Source of the DNA: Paraburkholderia eburnea
GTDB taxonomy: Bacteria; Pseudomonadota; Gammaproteobacteria; Burkholderiales; Burkholderiaceae
NCBI RefSeq assembly: GCF_002917095.1
Contig: NZ_PQGA01000007.1
Coordinates: 124,001 to 188,000 of the forward strand
Direction of reading: 5' to 3'
Length of the DNA stretch: 64,000 nt
Position 1 is the first letter of the stretch. Every line of letters begins with the position of its first letter. A program made the translations under genes and the position numbers. Of this stretch, positions 15,839-25,150 are shown piece after piece. A model generated the notes under the pieces. The model was not told the DNA's origin and searched no databases. It worked only from the letters and a program-made list of their open reading frames with translations.

Positions 15839-17368
15839 TCAGATGCCTCCATTTCTCATAATTGCCCGCATGATTTTTTCCTGCGAGACTTCTTCCGACG
15901 TGAACTCACCGACAAATCGGCCTTCGTTCATGACATAGACGCGGTCGCACATGCCCAGAAGCTCAGGCATCTCCGAAGAAATCATGACGACGCACTTACC
16001 CGCCGCAACCGCTTGATTGATGATGCTGTAGATTTCGTACTTCGCGCCCACATCGATACCGCGGGTGGGCTCGTCAAGGATGAGGACGTCAGGCTCCGAA
16101 AACAGCCACTTGCTCAGGACTACCTTTTGCTGGTTGCCGCCAGACAGATTGCCCACGACGTGAGACACGCCGTGCGCTCGAATGCGAAGCTTCTTGAGGA
16201 AGTCTGCTGCGACGTTGACTTCTTCATGCTCGTTCACCACACCATATTTCGACACGCCGGCCAGATTGGCCAGCGAGATGTTTGTCTGGATGTCGTCGTC
16301 GAGGAGCAGGCCATTTCCCTTGCGGTCTTCCGTGACATAGGCAAGACCCGCGTTGATTGCCTTTCTCACGGAAGAGACATCTACCGGCTTGCCATGAATG
16401 AGCACTGTGCCGCTGATGTCCTGGCCGTATGCGCCACCAAAAACGCTCATGGCAAGCTCAGTTCTCCCTGAGCCCATCAACCCGGCGATACCTACAATTT
16501 CACCGGCACGAGCGTTCATATTGACGCCCTTGATGACTGCGCGCTCACGCTGGGTAGGATGCTGGACTCGCCAATCCTTGACCTCAAAAATCACCTCGCC
16601 GATGTTCGGCGTCCGCTGTGGATAACGGTCAGACATTTCGCGGCCAACCATGGCCTTGATGATGCGGTCTTCGCTAATGGATTCCGCGTGGCAATCCAGT
16701 TCGTCAACCGTCGAACCATCACGGATAACCGTGATGCTGTCAGCCACGCGGGATATCTCGTTGAGCTTGTGCGAAATGATGATTGACGTCACTCCGCGCT
16801 CTTTCAGGTCGAGCAAGAGTGTGAGCAACGTGTCACTGTCTTTTTCGTTCAGGCTTGCCGTCGGCTCGTCGAGAATGAGCAAACGAACTTCTTTCGACAA
16901 AGCCTTCGCGATTTCTACCAGTTGCTGTTTGCCAATGCCAAGCGTGCCGACCGGCGCATCCGGAGAGTCGCTCAGGCCCACCTTCTTCAGCAGTTCCTTT
17001 GCGCGTGCGCGCGAACCTTGCCAGTCGATAACACCCCGCCGCGATTGCTCGTTACCAAGGAAGATGTTCTCCGTGATGGAAAGCATCGGGACCAGCGCGA
17101 GCTCCTGGTGGATGATGATGATGCCGACCTCTTCGCTGTCAGTGATATCAGCGAACGCGCGCTCCTCACCGTCGTAGACCACGGAGCCACCATACGAGCC
17201 ATGTGCGTAGACACCGCTCAGGATTTTCATCAGCGTCGACTTACCGGCGCCGTTCTCGCCGCAGATGGCATGAATCTCGCCTTTTCTGACTCTCAGATTG
17301 ACGTTATTCAGGGCCTTCACCTGCCCGAACTCCTTCTGGATGCCGTTCATCTCCAGAATCGTGTCCAT
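15839..17368 (-). CDS. gguA: Sugar ABC transporter ATPase, GguA/XylG type
   Basis: The 509-aa protein has two ABC domains. The first has Walker [10 protein letters not shown] (about 38-46), the [15 protein letters not shown] signature and [11 protein letters not shown]; the second has a degenerate P-loop region ([18 protein letters not shown]) and [16 protein letters not shown] with [13 protein letters not shown]. This is typical for the monosaccharide CUT2 family. [20 protein letters not shown] and the GVIDW motif match GguA. It energises uptake of the operon's substrate and overlaps closely with the permease gene. Confidence 0.93.
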   Translation of the reverse strand: MDTILEMNGIQKEFGQVKALNNVNLRVRKGEIHAICGENGAGKSTLMKILSGVYAHGSYGGSVVYDGEERAFADITDSEEVGIIIIHQELALVPMLSITENIFLGNEQSRRGVIDWQGSRARAKELLKKVGLSDSPDAPVGTLGIGKQQLVEIAKALSKEVRLLILDEPTASLNEKDSDTLLTLLLDLKERGVTSIIISHKLNEISRVADSITVIRDGSTVDELDCHAESISEDRIIKAMVGREMSDRYPQRTPNIGEVIFEVKDWRVQHPTQRERAVIKGVNMNARAGEIVGIAGLMGSGRTELAMSVFGGAYGQDISGTVLIHGKPVDVSSVRKAINAGLAYVTEDRKGNGLLLDDDIQTNISLANLAGVSKYGVVNEHEEVNVAADFLKKLRIRAHGVSHVVGNLSGGNQQKVVLSKWLFSEPDVLILDEPTRGIDVGAKYEIYSIINQAVAAGKCVVMISSEMPELLGMCDRVYVMNEGRFVGEFTSEEVSQEKIMRAIMRNGGI

Positions 17369-17406
17369 CTCCGTTTCCTCGTGTCTAGCACTTAATGCCT
17401 TGTTGC

Positions 17407-17445
17407 AGAGCGCCGTTTTGGGTCACACCTTTCGCGGCGCTCTGG
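17407..17445 (-). promoter_or_regulatory. Intra-operon hairpin between binding-protein and ATPase genes
   Basis: CAGAGCGCCG (17407-17416) and CGGCGCTCTG (17436-17445) are perfect 10-bp arms with a 19-nt loop. The hairpin follows the binding-protein stop by 12 bp and precedes the ATPase start by 39 bp. Such hairpins usually stabilise the upstream mRNA and reduce read-through, so more binding protein than ATPase is made. Confidence 0.6.
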
Positions 17446-17456
17446 ACCACGCGCCG

Positions 17457-18527
17457 TTACTTGATTTGCGCCGCCGTGTAATAACCGCTGTTGACAAGCA
17501 ACGGCTGGACAGCGTCCTTGTCAACGAGGACCGGCTTCACCAGGTACGTGGGGACAACCTTCGCGCCATTGTTGTAGCTCTTCGTATCGTTGACCGGAAC
17601 CGTCTTACCCGTGAGCGCATCGTCCACCATGTCGGCCGTCACGCTCGCGAGCTTGCGCGTATCCTTGAACACAGTCGTTGTCTGGTCGCCGCGGACAATC
17701 GCTTTAACGTTTTGAATATCAGCGTCCTGTCCGGTCACGACGGGCATAGGCGACTGCGCGGACCCATAACCGACGCCCTTCAGCGACGAAATCACGCCAA
17801 TAGCGATGGCGTCGTTCGGCGTCCAGACCGCATCCAGACGGTCCTTGCCATAGAACGCGCTCAAAAGGTTGTCCATGCGGGACTGGGCTGTCGCGCCATC
17901 CCAGTTACGTGTCGCAACTTTTTCGAATGCGACCTGCTTGCTACGAATCACGAACTTGCCGCTGTCGAGGTAGGGCTTCAGAACCGACATGCCGCCTGCG
18001 TAAATCATGTGCGCGTTGTTGTCATCCGAAGAACCACCAAAGACTTCGATGTTGTACGGAGTCTTGCTTCCCTTCTTCTGCCACTCTTGTACGATGCTTT
18101 GCGCCTGGAGCACGCCGACCCCGTAGTTGTCGAACGTTGCGTAGTAGTCCACGTCCTTCGTCTGGCTAATGAGCCGGTCGTACGAAATGACCTTGATGTG
18201 CTTCTTCTGGGCGTAGGCCAGAGCATCGGAGAAGGTCTTCCCGTCAATAGGCGCGATGACCAACGCCTTGACGCCCTTCGCGAGCATGTTTTCCACCTGG
18301 TTCACTTGCGTCGGAACGTCGTAGTTCGCGTACTGCAAGTCTGCGGTGTAGCCCTTTGCCTTCAACGCATCGACCATGCTCTTTCCGTCGGTGAGCCAAC
18401 GCGATTCGGTCTTGTCGGGCAGCGAGATGCCAATGACGCCCTTGTCTTCGGCGTGCGCCGCAATCGACAGCGCAGACATCCCCACGGTAAGGCTGACAGC
18501 AAAAACAACACGCTTGATGACGTTCAT
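17457..18527 (-). CDS. chvE: Periplasmic sugar-binding protein, ChvE type
   Basis: The 356-aa protein starts with a Sec signal peptide (MNVIKRVVFAVSLTVGMSA, cleavage expected after AHA near residue 26). The mature part reads VIGISLPDKTESRWLTDG, VISYDRLISQTKDVDYY, AVWTPNDAIAIGVISSLKG and PVVTGQDADIQNVKAIVRGD. These are hallmarks of ChvE, which binds aldoses. It delivers ligand to GguA/GguB. In Agrobacterium, ChvE also talks to the VirA sensor; no such partner is seen here. In this catabolic operon the ligand could be a free sugar, a cyclitol or a glycoside. Confidence 0.92.
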   Translation of the reverse strand: MNVIKRVVFAVSLTVGMSALSIAAHAEDKGVIGISLPDKTESRWLTDGKSMVDALKAKGYTADLQYANYDVPTQVNQVENMLAKGVKALVIAPIDGKTFSDALAYAQKKHIKVISYDRLISQTKDVDYYATFDNYGVGVLQAQSIVQEWQKKGSKTPYNIEVFGGSSDDNNAHMIYAGGMSVLKPYLDSGKFVIRSKQVAFEKVATRNWDGATAQSRMDNLLSAFYGKDRLDAVWTPNDAIAIGVISSLKGVGYGSAQSPMPVVTGQDADIQNVKAIVRGDQTTTVFKDTRKLASVTADMVDDALTGKTVPVNDTKSYNNGAKVVPTYLVKPVLVDKDAVQPLLVNSGYYTAAQIK

Positions 18528-18584
18528 TTTCGTCTCCTGATAAGGACTACATATTTATTTGTAAAGACTGACGACAAGAATTTC

Positions 18585-18607
18585 GGACCCCGCAAAGCAC
18601 GGGGTCC
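18585..18607 (-). promoter_or_regulatory. Intra-operon hairpin before the chvE gene
   Basis: GGACCCCG (18585-18592) and CGGGGTCC (18600-18607) form an 8-bp stem with a CAAAGCA loop. It lies 8 bp beyond the stop codon of the dehydrogenase gene at 18616 and about 58 bp before chvE. There is no U-run. With the hairpin at 17407 it brackets the binding-protein gene, consistent with a processed, stable chvE transcript. Confidence 0.5.
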
Positions 18608-18615
18608 ATCCATGG

Positions 18616-19704
18616 TTATTCGATAAAGACTTCCGCGCCGGCCTGCTTCGAGGACGCAAACATCGCCTCGATGACCCGGCTGATGTTGTACGCCTGGGTC
18701 GCCGGAACGACCGACTGCATGCCGCTGCGGACAGCGTCGAAGAAGGCATTCGATTCGCGGTCGAAATACACCGGGTTGCCGATTTCGGCGATATCCGGCG
18801 AGTACTCCGTTTTTTTCGTTGCCCAGATTTCAGGGAAGCTTGTTTCTTGCCACTCGGTCCAGCCTTCGGGGTAGGCACCCTTGCCAGCGTCGTAAATCTT
18901 GTAGCTAGCAGGCAGCGAACGCGACGACATGATGCCCTCGGTACCGTAGGCCGTGATGTCCCAGCTCTCCGTCCACGGCAGCACGTCCCACGACATGAAG
19001 TCGATGGTCACTATTTTGTCTTCGTAGTTCAGCACCGCGCCGGCGGCGTCTTCACGCGATTCGTCGCCGTGGAAATTCGGGAACTTCGTGATGCGCGCGT
19101 TTACCGACCGCGGCGTTCCGAAATGATGAAGGATGCGGTCTACCAGGTGACAACCGATAACGAACACTGCGCCGCCGATGTCACCAGGCTGCGTCATATG
19201 TGCAGTACCCGCCTCGTCATGTGAGCAACCACCATGCGCACGGACCTGCACAACCTGGCCCAGGCGACCACTCTTCAGGGCCGCCTGCATCGCGTCTACC
19301 GACGGAGCAAAGCGCCAGCAGTAACCAACCTGCACAATGCCGCCAGTACGCTCGACTGCCTGGACAATGCGCTTTGCGTCTTCCGAACTACGGCCGGCAG
19401 GCTTCTCGCACAATACTGCCTTCCCCGCTTCAAGCGCTTCGATGGTCAAGTCAGCCATCTTGTCGCTCTTCGAGTGCACGAGGACCACATGTACGTTCTC
19501 GTCCGCCAGAATGTCTTCCTTGCTTCGAACTTCGAGACCCAGCGCATCGACAAAGGGCGTCAGAAGCGGACTCGTGTCCCACGCTCCGAGCATTTTCGCG
19601 TCCGTGCGTCGCTGAATCGCCTTGACCCGTCCCGAGGTGTGCGGGTGCGTAATCCCCAGGCATGCGACGCCAATCGTTTCCTGAGAGCCAATCTTTCGTG
19701 CCAT
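18616..19704 (-). CDS. Gfo/Idh/MocA-family oxidoreductase
   Basis: The 362-aa protein starts with an NAD(P)-binding Rossmann fold (TIGVACLGITHPHTSGRVKA; the usual GxGxxG is modified) and has the family motif CEKPAGRS with its conserved Lys near residue 96. The C-terminal part contains GGCSHDEAGTAHMTQPGDIG, GCHLVDRILHHFG and the substrate-site DxxxH-like elements. The family oxidises sugars, cyclitols or glycosides. With the second Gfo/Idh/MocA gene 24 bp upstream it may oxidise and then reduce, or act on two positions, of the same substrate. The HxxP-like fold start is unusual and hints at a specialised glycoside oxidase-type subfamily. Confidence 0.9.
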   Translation of the reverse strand: MARKIGSQETIGVACLGITHPHTSGRVKAIQRRTDAKMLGAWDTSPLLTPFVDALGLEVRSKEDILADENVHVVLVHSKSDKMADLTIEALEAGKAVLCEKPAGRSSEDAKRIVQAVERTGGIVQVGYCWRFAPSVDAMQAALKSGRLGQVVQVRAHGGCSHDEAGTAHMTQPGDIGGAVFVIGCHLVDRILHHFGTPRSVNARITKFPNFHGDESREDAAGAVLNYEDKIVTIDFMSWDVLPWTESWDITAYGTEGIMSSRSLPASYKIYDAGKGAYPEGWTEWQETSFPEIWATKKTEYSPDIAEIGNPVYFDRESNAFFDAVRSGMQSVVPATQAYNISRVIEAMFASSKQAGAEVFIE

Positions 19705-19728
19705 GGCTTGTCTCCTTTCGCTTGATGG

Positions 19729-20721
19729 TTATACCTTGACTGCCTTGCCGGTCGTCGCGGATTCGAGTGCGCACTCAGCAAGGCGCAGAGCCTTGAGGCC
19801 ATCATCGACCGACGTCGGCAGCGGTGCGTTGTCGGTCAGCGCATCGACAAACGCCTGCAGTTCACCCTTATAGGCCTCGACATAACGCTCAAGGAAGAAG
19901 TTGAGCAGCGGCTCACGCACATCGGTCGCGTCCTTGCTCCAGCGGCGAATGGTCGAGGGCCGCAGATTTTCCTGCAGCAGCATCCCCTTCGAGCCAGAGA
20001 CCTCCATACGCTGGTCGTAGCCATAGACGGCCTCACGGCAGCAATTGATGTGGCACTGCTTGCCGGATGCGGTACGCAGCTGGACCATGACCGTGTCGAA
20101 GTCACCGAGCTCAGCCAGTGACGTATCAACCAGGCGACTTGCCGTCGCCATCACCTCAACAGGCTCCTCGCCGAGCAGCCAGCGAGCCATATCGAGGTCG
20201 TGAATCACCATGTCACGGAAGATGCCGCCTGAGTGCTCCACGTAGTCACGCGGCGGCATACCCGGGTCTCGGCTTGAGATGATGACCTGACGTACTTCAC
20301 CGACATCGCCTGCATCGATTGCCTTGCGGAATGCCTGCGAGGTCGGGTCGAAGCGGCGATTGAAGGCCAGCATCACTCGACCGCGTTGGCGCTCGACTTC
20401 ACGTGCGGCTGCCAGCGACTTGTCCATATCGAGGTCGATGGGCTTTTCGCAAAGCACCGCTTTACCACGCGCGACAGCTTCCAGCATGAACGTGATGTGC
20501 GTGTCCGTCGGCGTGCCGATAACAACCGCGTCGATATCGCTGCGCTGCAGGACCGCCATGCAGTCAGTTGAAGCCTCGCAGCCGAGTCGCTCAGCGAGTG
20601 CATTGGCAGCGGACGCAACCGGGTCAGCAACAACGACAAGCTTGGCGTTCGGAATTGCGGCCGCATTGCCTGCATGGATACGGCCAATACGGCCAGCGCC
20701 GAGTACAGCGATTCGAATCAT
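19729..20721 (-). CDS. Inositol 2-dehydrogenase-like Gfo/Idh/MocA oxidoreductase
   Basis: The 330-aa protein resembles bacterial inositol dehydrogenases (IolG). It has the Rossmann start IRIAVLGAGRIGRIHAGNAA, CEKPIDLDMD with catalytic Lys near 95, and VMLAFNRRFDP followed by SSRDPGMPPRDYVEHSGGIF and DMVIHDLDMARWLLGEE. The last contains the Asp and His pair that act on the substrate hydroxyl. IolG enzymes oxidise myo-inositol (and some other cyclitols or sugars) to a ketone with NAD+. It is flanked by an IolE-like TIM barrel gene and another dehydrogenase gene in the hydroxyquinol operon. Confidence 0.88.
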   Translation of the reverse strand: MIRIAVLGAGRIGRIHAGNAAAIPNAKLVVVADPVASAANALAERLGCEASTDCMAVLQRSDIDAVVIGTPTDTHITFMLEAVARGKAVLCEKPIDLDMDKSLAAAREVERQRGRVMLAFNRRFDPTSQAFRKAIDAGDVGEVRQVIISSRDPGMPPRDYVEHSGGIFRDMVIHDLDMARWLLGEEPVEVMATASRLVDTSLAELGDFDTVMVQLRTASGKQCHINCCREAVYGYDQRMEVSGSKGMLLQENLRPSTIRRWSKDATDVREPLLNFFLERYVEAYKGELQAFVDALTDNAPLPTSVDDGLKALRLAECALESATTGKAVKV

Positions 20722-20759
20722 GTGTGTCTCCAGGGGTGTTTAGTTCGAGCGACGCGTTC

Positions 20760-21641
20760 TTACGCGGTAGCGCCAGCCGTCGTAGAAAACTGCGCGATGG
20801 TCGTGTCGTACGCGCGCTTCGCCATCTCATCAAGCGGGAGCTTGCGGAACGGCTCTGAAATCAGTTCAACCCCGTAGTACGGCAGGTCACAACCAGCCTG
20901 CTCGAGGGCATCAACGAAGGCACGGCAGTCCGCGACACCCTCGCCGCACAGTTGACGATTGAAGGTCGAGTCGTCCAGCAGCGTGCCCTTGACCTCAGTT
21001 GCTACATCGTCAAGTTCCACGCCCTTGATAAAGCGCGCCGGAATACTGGCGACCTCGCTGTAGGGGCTCCCGAAGCGGGCGACATGCCAATGGTCAACCA
21101 TCAATCCGCCATTCGGCTGGTTCGCACCTTCGGCAATCTTCAGGGCGTCGCCAATGTTCCGGATGACCGAAAACGGCATGAACTCGATTGCGACGGTCGC
21201 GCCAACCTTCGCTACGTCTTCACAGAGCTTCCCAAACTCGTCCGTCATGCGCGCAAAATTGGCCGGACTCTCGTCGAATGGGCTGGCCCCAATCTTCAGA
21301 TTGCGCATGCCGAGTTCTGCACCGAGCTCAATGACACGGCGACGGAAGTGGTCCGACTTGGCGCGCGATTCGCCATCGAGATACCAGTCCATGAGAATTT
21401 CCAGCTCGAAGTACTTCATTCCCGTGTCAGCGAGAATCTGCTTTACGCCGGACAGCCCGTACTGCTGCACGTTGTATTCCAGGTCGTCAAGAATCAGACC
21501 GACGCCCTTCCAGCCTGCTCGCGATGCAGCTTCCGCGCGTTCGCGCAGCGTAAAGGGGCTGATTTCGGTCGGGGCACCCGGATAAACGTCGCCAGCGAGT
21601 GTCCAGTAAGCGGCCAGCAGTTCTTTGCTTTTCGTGCTCAT
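20760..21641 (-). CDS. Sugar phosphate isomerase/epimerase (IolE-like TIM barrel)
   Basis: The 293-aa protein is an AP-endonuclease-2-type TIM barrel: SPFTLRERAEAASRAGWKGV, YFELEILMDWYLDGESRAKS, LGMRNLKIGASPFDE, GATVAIEFMPFSVIRNIGDA, and GVELISEPFRKLPLDEMAKR. The acidic and His residues in EFMPFS, VDHWHVAR and ELISEP are suitable metal ligands. Members include inosose dehydratase (IolE) and C-glycoside-cleaving enzymes. I start at 21641 (MSTKSKELL); an upstream ATG at 21758 would overlap the dioxygenase gene. Dehydration of a cyclitol ketone or release of an aromatic aglycone would each connect it to the dioxygenase. Confidence 0.85.
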   Translation of the reverse strand: MSTKSKELLAAYWTLAGDVYPGAPTEISPFTLRERAEAASRAGWKGVGLILDDLEYNVQQYGLSGVKQILADTGMKYFELEILMDWYLDGESRAKSDHFRRRVIELGAELGMRNLKIGASPFDESPANFARMTDEFGKLCEDVAKVGATVAIEFMPFSVIRNIGDALKIAEGANQPNGGLMVDHWHVARFGSPYSEVASIPARFIKGVELDDVATEVKGTLLDDSTFNRQLCGEGVADCRAFVDALEQAGCDLPYYGVELISEPFRKLPLDEMAKRAYDTTIAQFSTTAGATA

Positions 21642-21706
21642 TTCACGGTCCAATAGTTCGGAGTATTCGGTATCGACAACCATGGCGGCGTTAAAGCGCC
21701 GCTTGA

Positions 21707-22630
21707 TTACAGAGTGGCTCGCGGAGGCTTCGACGACGGTGCGAGAGTGAAATCCCATGTGACCGACCAGAACGGAGCCTCGAGCCCGACCGTTTGTGCG
21801 GCGTCCATGTCATTGACTTGTTTGAAATCGGCAATCAGCTCGCGCTTGACACCAAACACCGCGTCCTCGGGGAGATATGGACAATCAGGGGTAAAGATGT
21901 GCGTGATGACTGCGTCATAGCCCGGCGCAGTAACGATGAAATGCAAATGTGCGGCTCGGTTCGGATGACGGCCCATAGCACCGAGGAGCTTCCCGACAGG
22001 ACCGTCCGCAGGGATGGGATAGTGTCGCGGCTTTACCGACTTGAACGAATAGTAGCCTTCTCCATCCGACGTGAATACACCGCGCAGATTCGAGTCGGGC
22101 TGGATTCCCTTCTGCTGAACGTCATAGAACCCATCGTCATTGGTCTGCCAAACTTCGAGCTTCGCATTGGGAATCGGCTTACCGGCGATGTCCGTCACGC
22201 GACCGCAAACAACAAGCGGTTCCCCTTTGCCGTCGAGGCAGATATTTGCGCCGTTATCGTATTGCGGCGCATCCGCGACATAGAACGGGCCGAGGATAGT
22301 ATTCGGAGTTGCACCGTTAGGCCGACGGTGATTGATTGCGTCGACCAGCATCGACACACCGAGGATGTCCGATAGAAGAATGTATTCCTGCCGCCACTCG
22401 TTGCACATCTGGCCCGTCTCGGTCAGAAACCGAATTGCGGCGAACCATTCATCGTGCGTCGGCTCAATTTCCTTCACTGCTGCGTGGAGGTGTTTCACGA
22501 GCACTGACATCACCTGCTTGAGACGCGGGCTAACTGCGTCACCCATGCGAGCATTCACGACGTCAGCTGAACGCTCCTCTTCGAAGTAAGCGGAAGTTGA
22601 TTGCGAAGTAGAGGATGTTGCTTGTTGCAT
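21707..22630 (-). CDS. Hydroxyquinol 1,2-dioxygenase (intradiol)
   Basis: The 307-aa protein is an intradiol ring-cleavage dioxygenase. The iron ligands are visible as Tyr169 (GFYD), Tyr204 (RHYPIPADGP), His228 and His230 (AAHLHF). The N-terminal helical dimerisation part contains TETGQMCNEWRQEYILLSD and GATPNTILGPFYV. The sequence and the maleylacetate reductase gene in the same operon point to hydroxyquinol rather than catechol. It opens 1,2,4-trihydroxybenzene to maleylacetate. It is the first gene of the operon. Its start is preceded by GGAGGC and a promoter element shared with a site at 26.7 kb. Confidence 0.92.
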   Translation of the reverse strand: MQQATSSTSQSTSAYFEEERSADVVNARMGDAVSPRLKQVMSVLVKHLHAAVKEIEPTHDEWFAAIRFLTETGQMCNEWRQEYILLSDILGVSMLVDAINHRRPNGATPNTILGPFYVADAPQYDNGANICLDGKGEPLVVCGRVTDIAGKPIPNAKLEVWQTNDDGFYDVQQKGIQPDSNLRGVFTSDGEGYYSFKSVKPRHYPIPADGPVGKLLGAMGRHPNRAAHLHFIVTAPGYDAVITHIFTPDCPYLPEDAVFGVKRELIADFKQVNDMDAAQTVGLEAPFWSVTWDFTLAPSSKPPRATL

Positions 22631-22671
22631 AGAGCGCCTCCTTCAATGTTTTTGTGCAGCTTTGAAGGAAG

Positions 22672-22740
22672 TCTATATTCGCTCTTGCAGATAAAACAGA
22701 GCCGGAAAGGGAATCTATTTCGCGCTCTGCGGGAAAGTCA
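22672..22740 (-). promoter_or_regulatory. Promoter/LysR-type element of the hydroxyquinol operon
   Basis: On the minus strand this 69-bp stretch ends in a GAATATAGAC -10-like sequence about 42 bp before the dioxygenase start. It contains an imperfect inverted repeat (TTTCCCGC and GCGCGAAA) with a T-N11-A core, as bound by LysR regulators. An ungapped copy with 47 of 69 identical bases lies at 26659-26727. The LysR gene directly upstream is the natural candidate activator. Confidence 0.6.
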
Positions 22741-22774
22741 CTGAGTGGCGCGGCAATATGCTGCTCTGCTGACG

Positions 22775-23689
22775 TTACTCAGTCCACAGTCTCTCAAAGT
22801 CGTTGCTCCGGAAGCGCTCAATGAGCGCATCGATGAAGAGGCGAACTTTTACAGGCATATGTGAGCGTGTCTGGAACGCGATATTCATCGTAAGGCGCGG
22901 CAGGTCCCAGTCATCGAGTACAGGTATCAGCCGACCCGCTTTTATATCGTCGTAGATGATGTATTTTGGCTGAACCAGAATGCCCATACCGTCGAGCGCA
23001 GCAACGCGCAAAATCTGGCCATCGTTCGACTCAAGCAAAGGCCTCACCTTGACCGCAACAAATTCGCCGTCTCGATGAAATGCGAGGTCACGGGGGTTGT
23101 CAGCGAGCCCATAGTTAAGCAACTTGTGCTTGCCGAGTTCCGCTGGAAAGCGAGGAAAGCCGTTGGAAGCAATATAGCTTGGTGCGGCAGCCAGCACTCG
23201 CCTCGTCGAGGCGAGGCGACGTACCGTGATGTTGCTATCCGCTTCAAGAACCTTGGTGCGGACAGCAACATCAATTCCATTCTCAATGATGTCGTAGTAG
23301 CGATTCGCAGCAACGACATCGACGGTGATATCCGGATAGCGCGCGTTGAACTCCGGCAGCATGGGCGCTATATGCAACATGCAAAACGAAAGGGATGCAG
23401 TTACCCTCAGCAGCCCGCTTGGACGTGCTGTCGCATCCTTCACCACTAGCTCAGCTTCGCCGAGGTCCGCGAGGATAGACTTGCAGCGTCGATGAAATTC
23501 AGCCCCTGCTTCTGTGAGGGAAAGATTCCGGGTTGTCCGGCGGACAAGTTGCACGCCGAGCCTGCTTTCAAGCGAGATGAGATAACGACTCGCCGCAGAG
23601 ATGGAAAGGTCTGCGGCTTCCGCCGCTCGGCTGATGCTGCCGGTCTCAGCTACCTCAACAAACAGCTGCACTTCCTTAAACTGGTCCAT
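22775..23689 (-). CDS. LysR-family regulator of the hydroxyquinol operon
   Basis: The 304-aa protein has the LysR winged HTH (FKEVQLFVEVAETGSISRAA, then SAASRYLISLESRLGVQL) and the effector-binding domain with GIDVAVRTKVLEADSNITVR and LAAAPSYIASNGFP. It is encoded on the same strand as, and 144 bp before, the dioxygenase gene, instead of divergently as is common. The promoter element at 22672-22740 lies between them. It probably responds to the pathway substrate or intermediate. The subgroup is DsdC/YafC-like by appearance. Confidence 0.92.
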   Translation of the reverse strand: MDQFKEVQLFVEVAETGSISRAAEAADLSISAASRYLISLESRLGVQLVRRTTRNLSLTEAGAEFHRRCKSILADLGEAELVVKDATARPSGLLRVTASLSFCMLHIAPMLPEFNARYPDITVDVVAANRYYDIIENGIDVAVRTKVLEADSNITVRRLASTRRVLAAAPSYIASNGFPRFPAELGKHKLLNYGLADNPRDLAFHRDGEFVAVKVRPLLESNDGQILRVAALDGMGILVQPKYIIYDDIKAGRLIPVLDDWDLPRLTMNIAFQTRSHMPVKVRLFIDALIERFRSNDFERLWTE

Positions 23690-24038
23690 CGCCTCATACC
23701 ATCCAAGTCATTCGCGTGTTGCGCGCTGTGTCTCGCGCGCGAAATGCAACCGCTGGACGGGTGCGTCCTGCCCCTCACGAAGTCAGAGAATACGCTAGCG
23801 CACACATCAGCATCGCCACGAAATCACATCAGTAATCTATCAACACCAGGGATATCCCGATGTACTTTGCTGCCCGTCACAATTGCTGCGCGGGTTTGCA
23901 TCAACCGACGAATTGCCGTGCGCGGCACCGCCAATGTCAGCCCCAGCGTCAATATCGCGACCCATCTGTCGTTCCCTCGAAGTGAAAAGTAGAGCTATCA
24001 TTTACCTATCTACTCACTATCAATCCGGAGACAGGTCT
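23690..24038. other. Divergent promoter region between lysR and lacI genes
   Basis: These 349 bp lie between two divergent regulator genes and hold no convincing gene. A GGAG at 24027-24030 serves as ribosome binding site for the lacI-type gene. The AT-rich stretch around 23995-24020 is the likely promoter for lacI. No clear LacI-type palindrome was seen here. Confidence 0.4.
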
Positions 24039-25082
24039 GTGGCACACCGCTTCCTCATCAAGGAAATTGCCCTGCAAGCAGGGGTTGGCGTCGCCACCGT
24101 CGACCGCGTCGTCAACAATCGCGGAACCGTGCGAGAACAAACCCGGCGCCGCGTCGAACAGGCTATCAAGGAACTCGAGAGGCAGGAGCAACTCTCCTCG
24201 GTCGTCGGGAGAAAGCTCAATGTCGATGTAGTGGTCGAAGCGCCGAACCGGTTTGCAGATGAAATCAAAGACGCATTGGAGGCAGAAATACCTGGCCTCC
24301 AACCCGCAATATTCCGACCGCGATATCTCATGCAAGAGACCATGCGGACAGAGGAAGTCGTCGCTGCGCTTCGCGCAATAGCGAATCGTGGAAGCCACGG
24401 CGTATTCCTGAAAGCCCGGGATGTTCCCGAGATTGCAGATGCGATTGGCGAACTGAAGCGCGCAGACATTCCGGTCGTTACCACTTTTACTGACATTCCT
24501 CTATCCGGCCGTATCGCGTATACAGGTCTCGATAATCGCGTTGCGGGTGCAACCGCAGCGTATCTGCTCATGCAATGGCTTCGAGACCAACCTGGAAAAA
24601 TTCTGATTACGATGAGCGACGAGCGCTTCCGGGGCGAGGAAGAGCGTGAAATCAGCTTCCGACGTGCCTTGAGAACAAGGCACCCGCACCTCTCGGTGAT
24701 TGACGCCAGCGGCGGTCACGGTCTTGATGCGCCAACAGAAAAGCTCGTCACTCAGGCCTTGGCGTCTGAGAAGGACGTCGTCGCGGTTTACTCCATGGGC
24801 GGCGGAAATCGAGCTATCTTGAGTGCCTTGGACGGCATCGGTCAAAAGCCGCTGTGCTACATCGGGCATGACCTCGACCGGGACAATATCGGTCTTCTTC
24901 GAGACGGAAAAATACACGCCATCCTCTATCACGACTTGAGGCAGGACATGCGAGCAGCCTGTCAGCACGTCATGGCCTTCCATAAAATGCTGCCCGCATC
25001 GACGGTCTCACACTGCTCTTCTGTCGTTGTCATTACCCCCGAGAACGTGCCCGAATATGTTGCCGCGCGCTTTCGCGCATGA
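24039..25082 (+). CDS. LacI-family transcriptional regulator
   Basis: The 347-aa protein starts at GTG 24039 with GGAG 8 bp before it; a longer reading from 23883 is rejected because the HTH begins at once in this version. The LacI HTH reads FLIKEIALQAGVGVATVDRV followed by VNNRGTVREQTRRRVEQAI. The periplasmic-binding-like domain has FLKARDVPEIADAIGELKRA, VVTTFTDIPLSGRIAYTGLD and GGGNRAILSALDG. It lies between the hydroxyquinol operon's LysR gene and a porin gene. Ligand-controlled repression of uptake genes (porin or the chvE-gguAB set) is the probable role. Confidence 0.92.
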   Translation: MAHRFLIKEIALQAGVGVATVDRVVNNRGTVREQTRRRVEQAIKELERQEQLSSVVGRKLNVDVVVEAPNRFADEIKDALEAEIPGLQPAIFRPRYLMQETMRTEEVVAALRAIANRGSHGVFLKARDVPEIADAIGELKRADIPVVTTFTDIPLSGRIAYTGLDNRVAGATAAYLLMQWLRDQPGKILITMSDERFRGEEEREISFRRALRTRHPHLSVIDASGGHGLDAPTEKLVTQALASEKDVVAVYSMGGGNRAILSALDGIGQKPLCYIGHDLDRDNIGLLRDGKIHAILYHDLRQDMRAACQHVMAFHKMLPASTVSHCSSVVVITPENVPEYVAARFRA

Positions 25083-25150
25083 CCCGCGAAAGCAGCGCAG
25101 CACCAAGAATTGACGTTAATAGACGAGAGCTCCGTCCCCGAGCCGTTACG

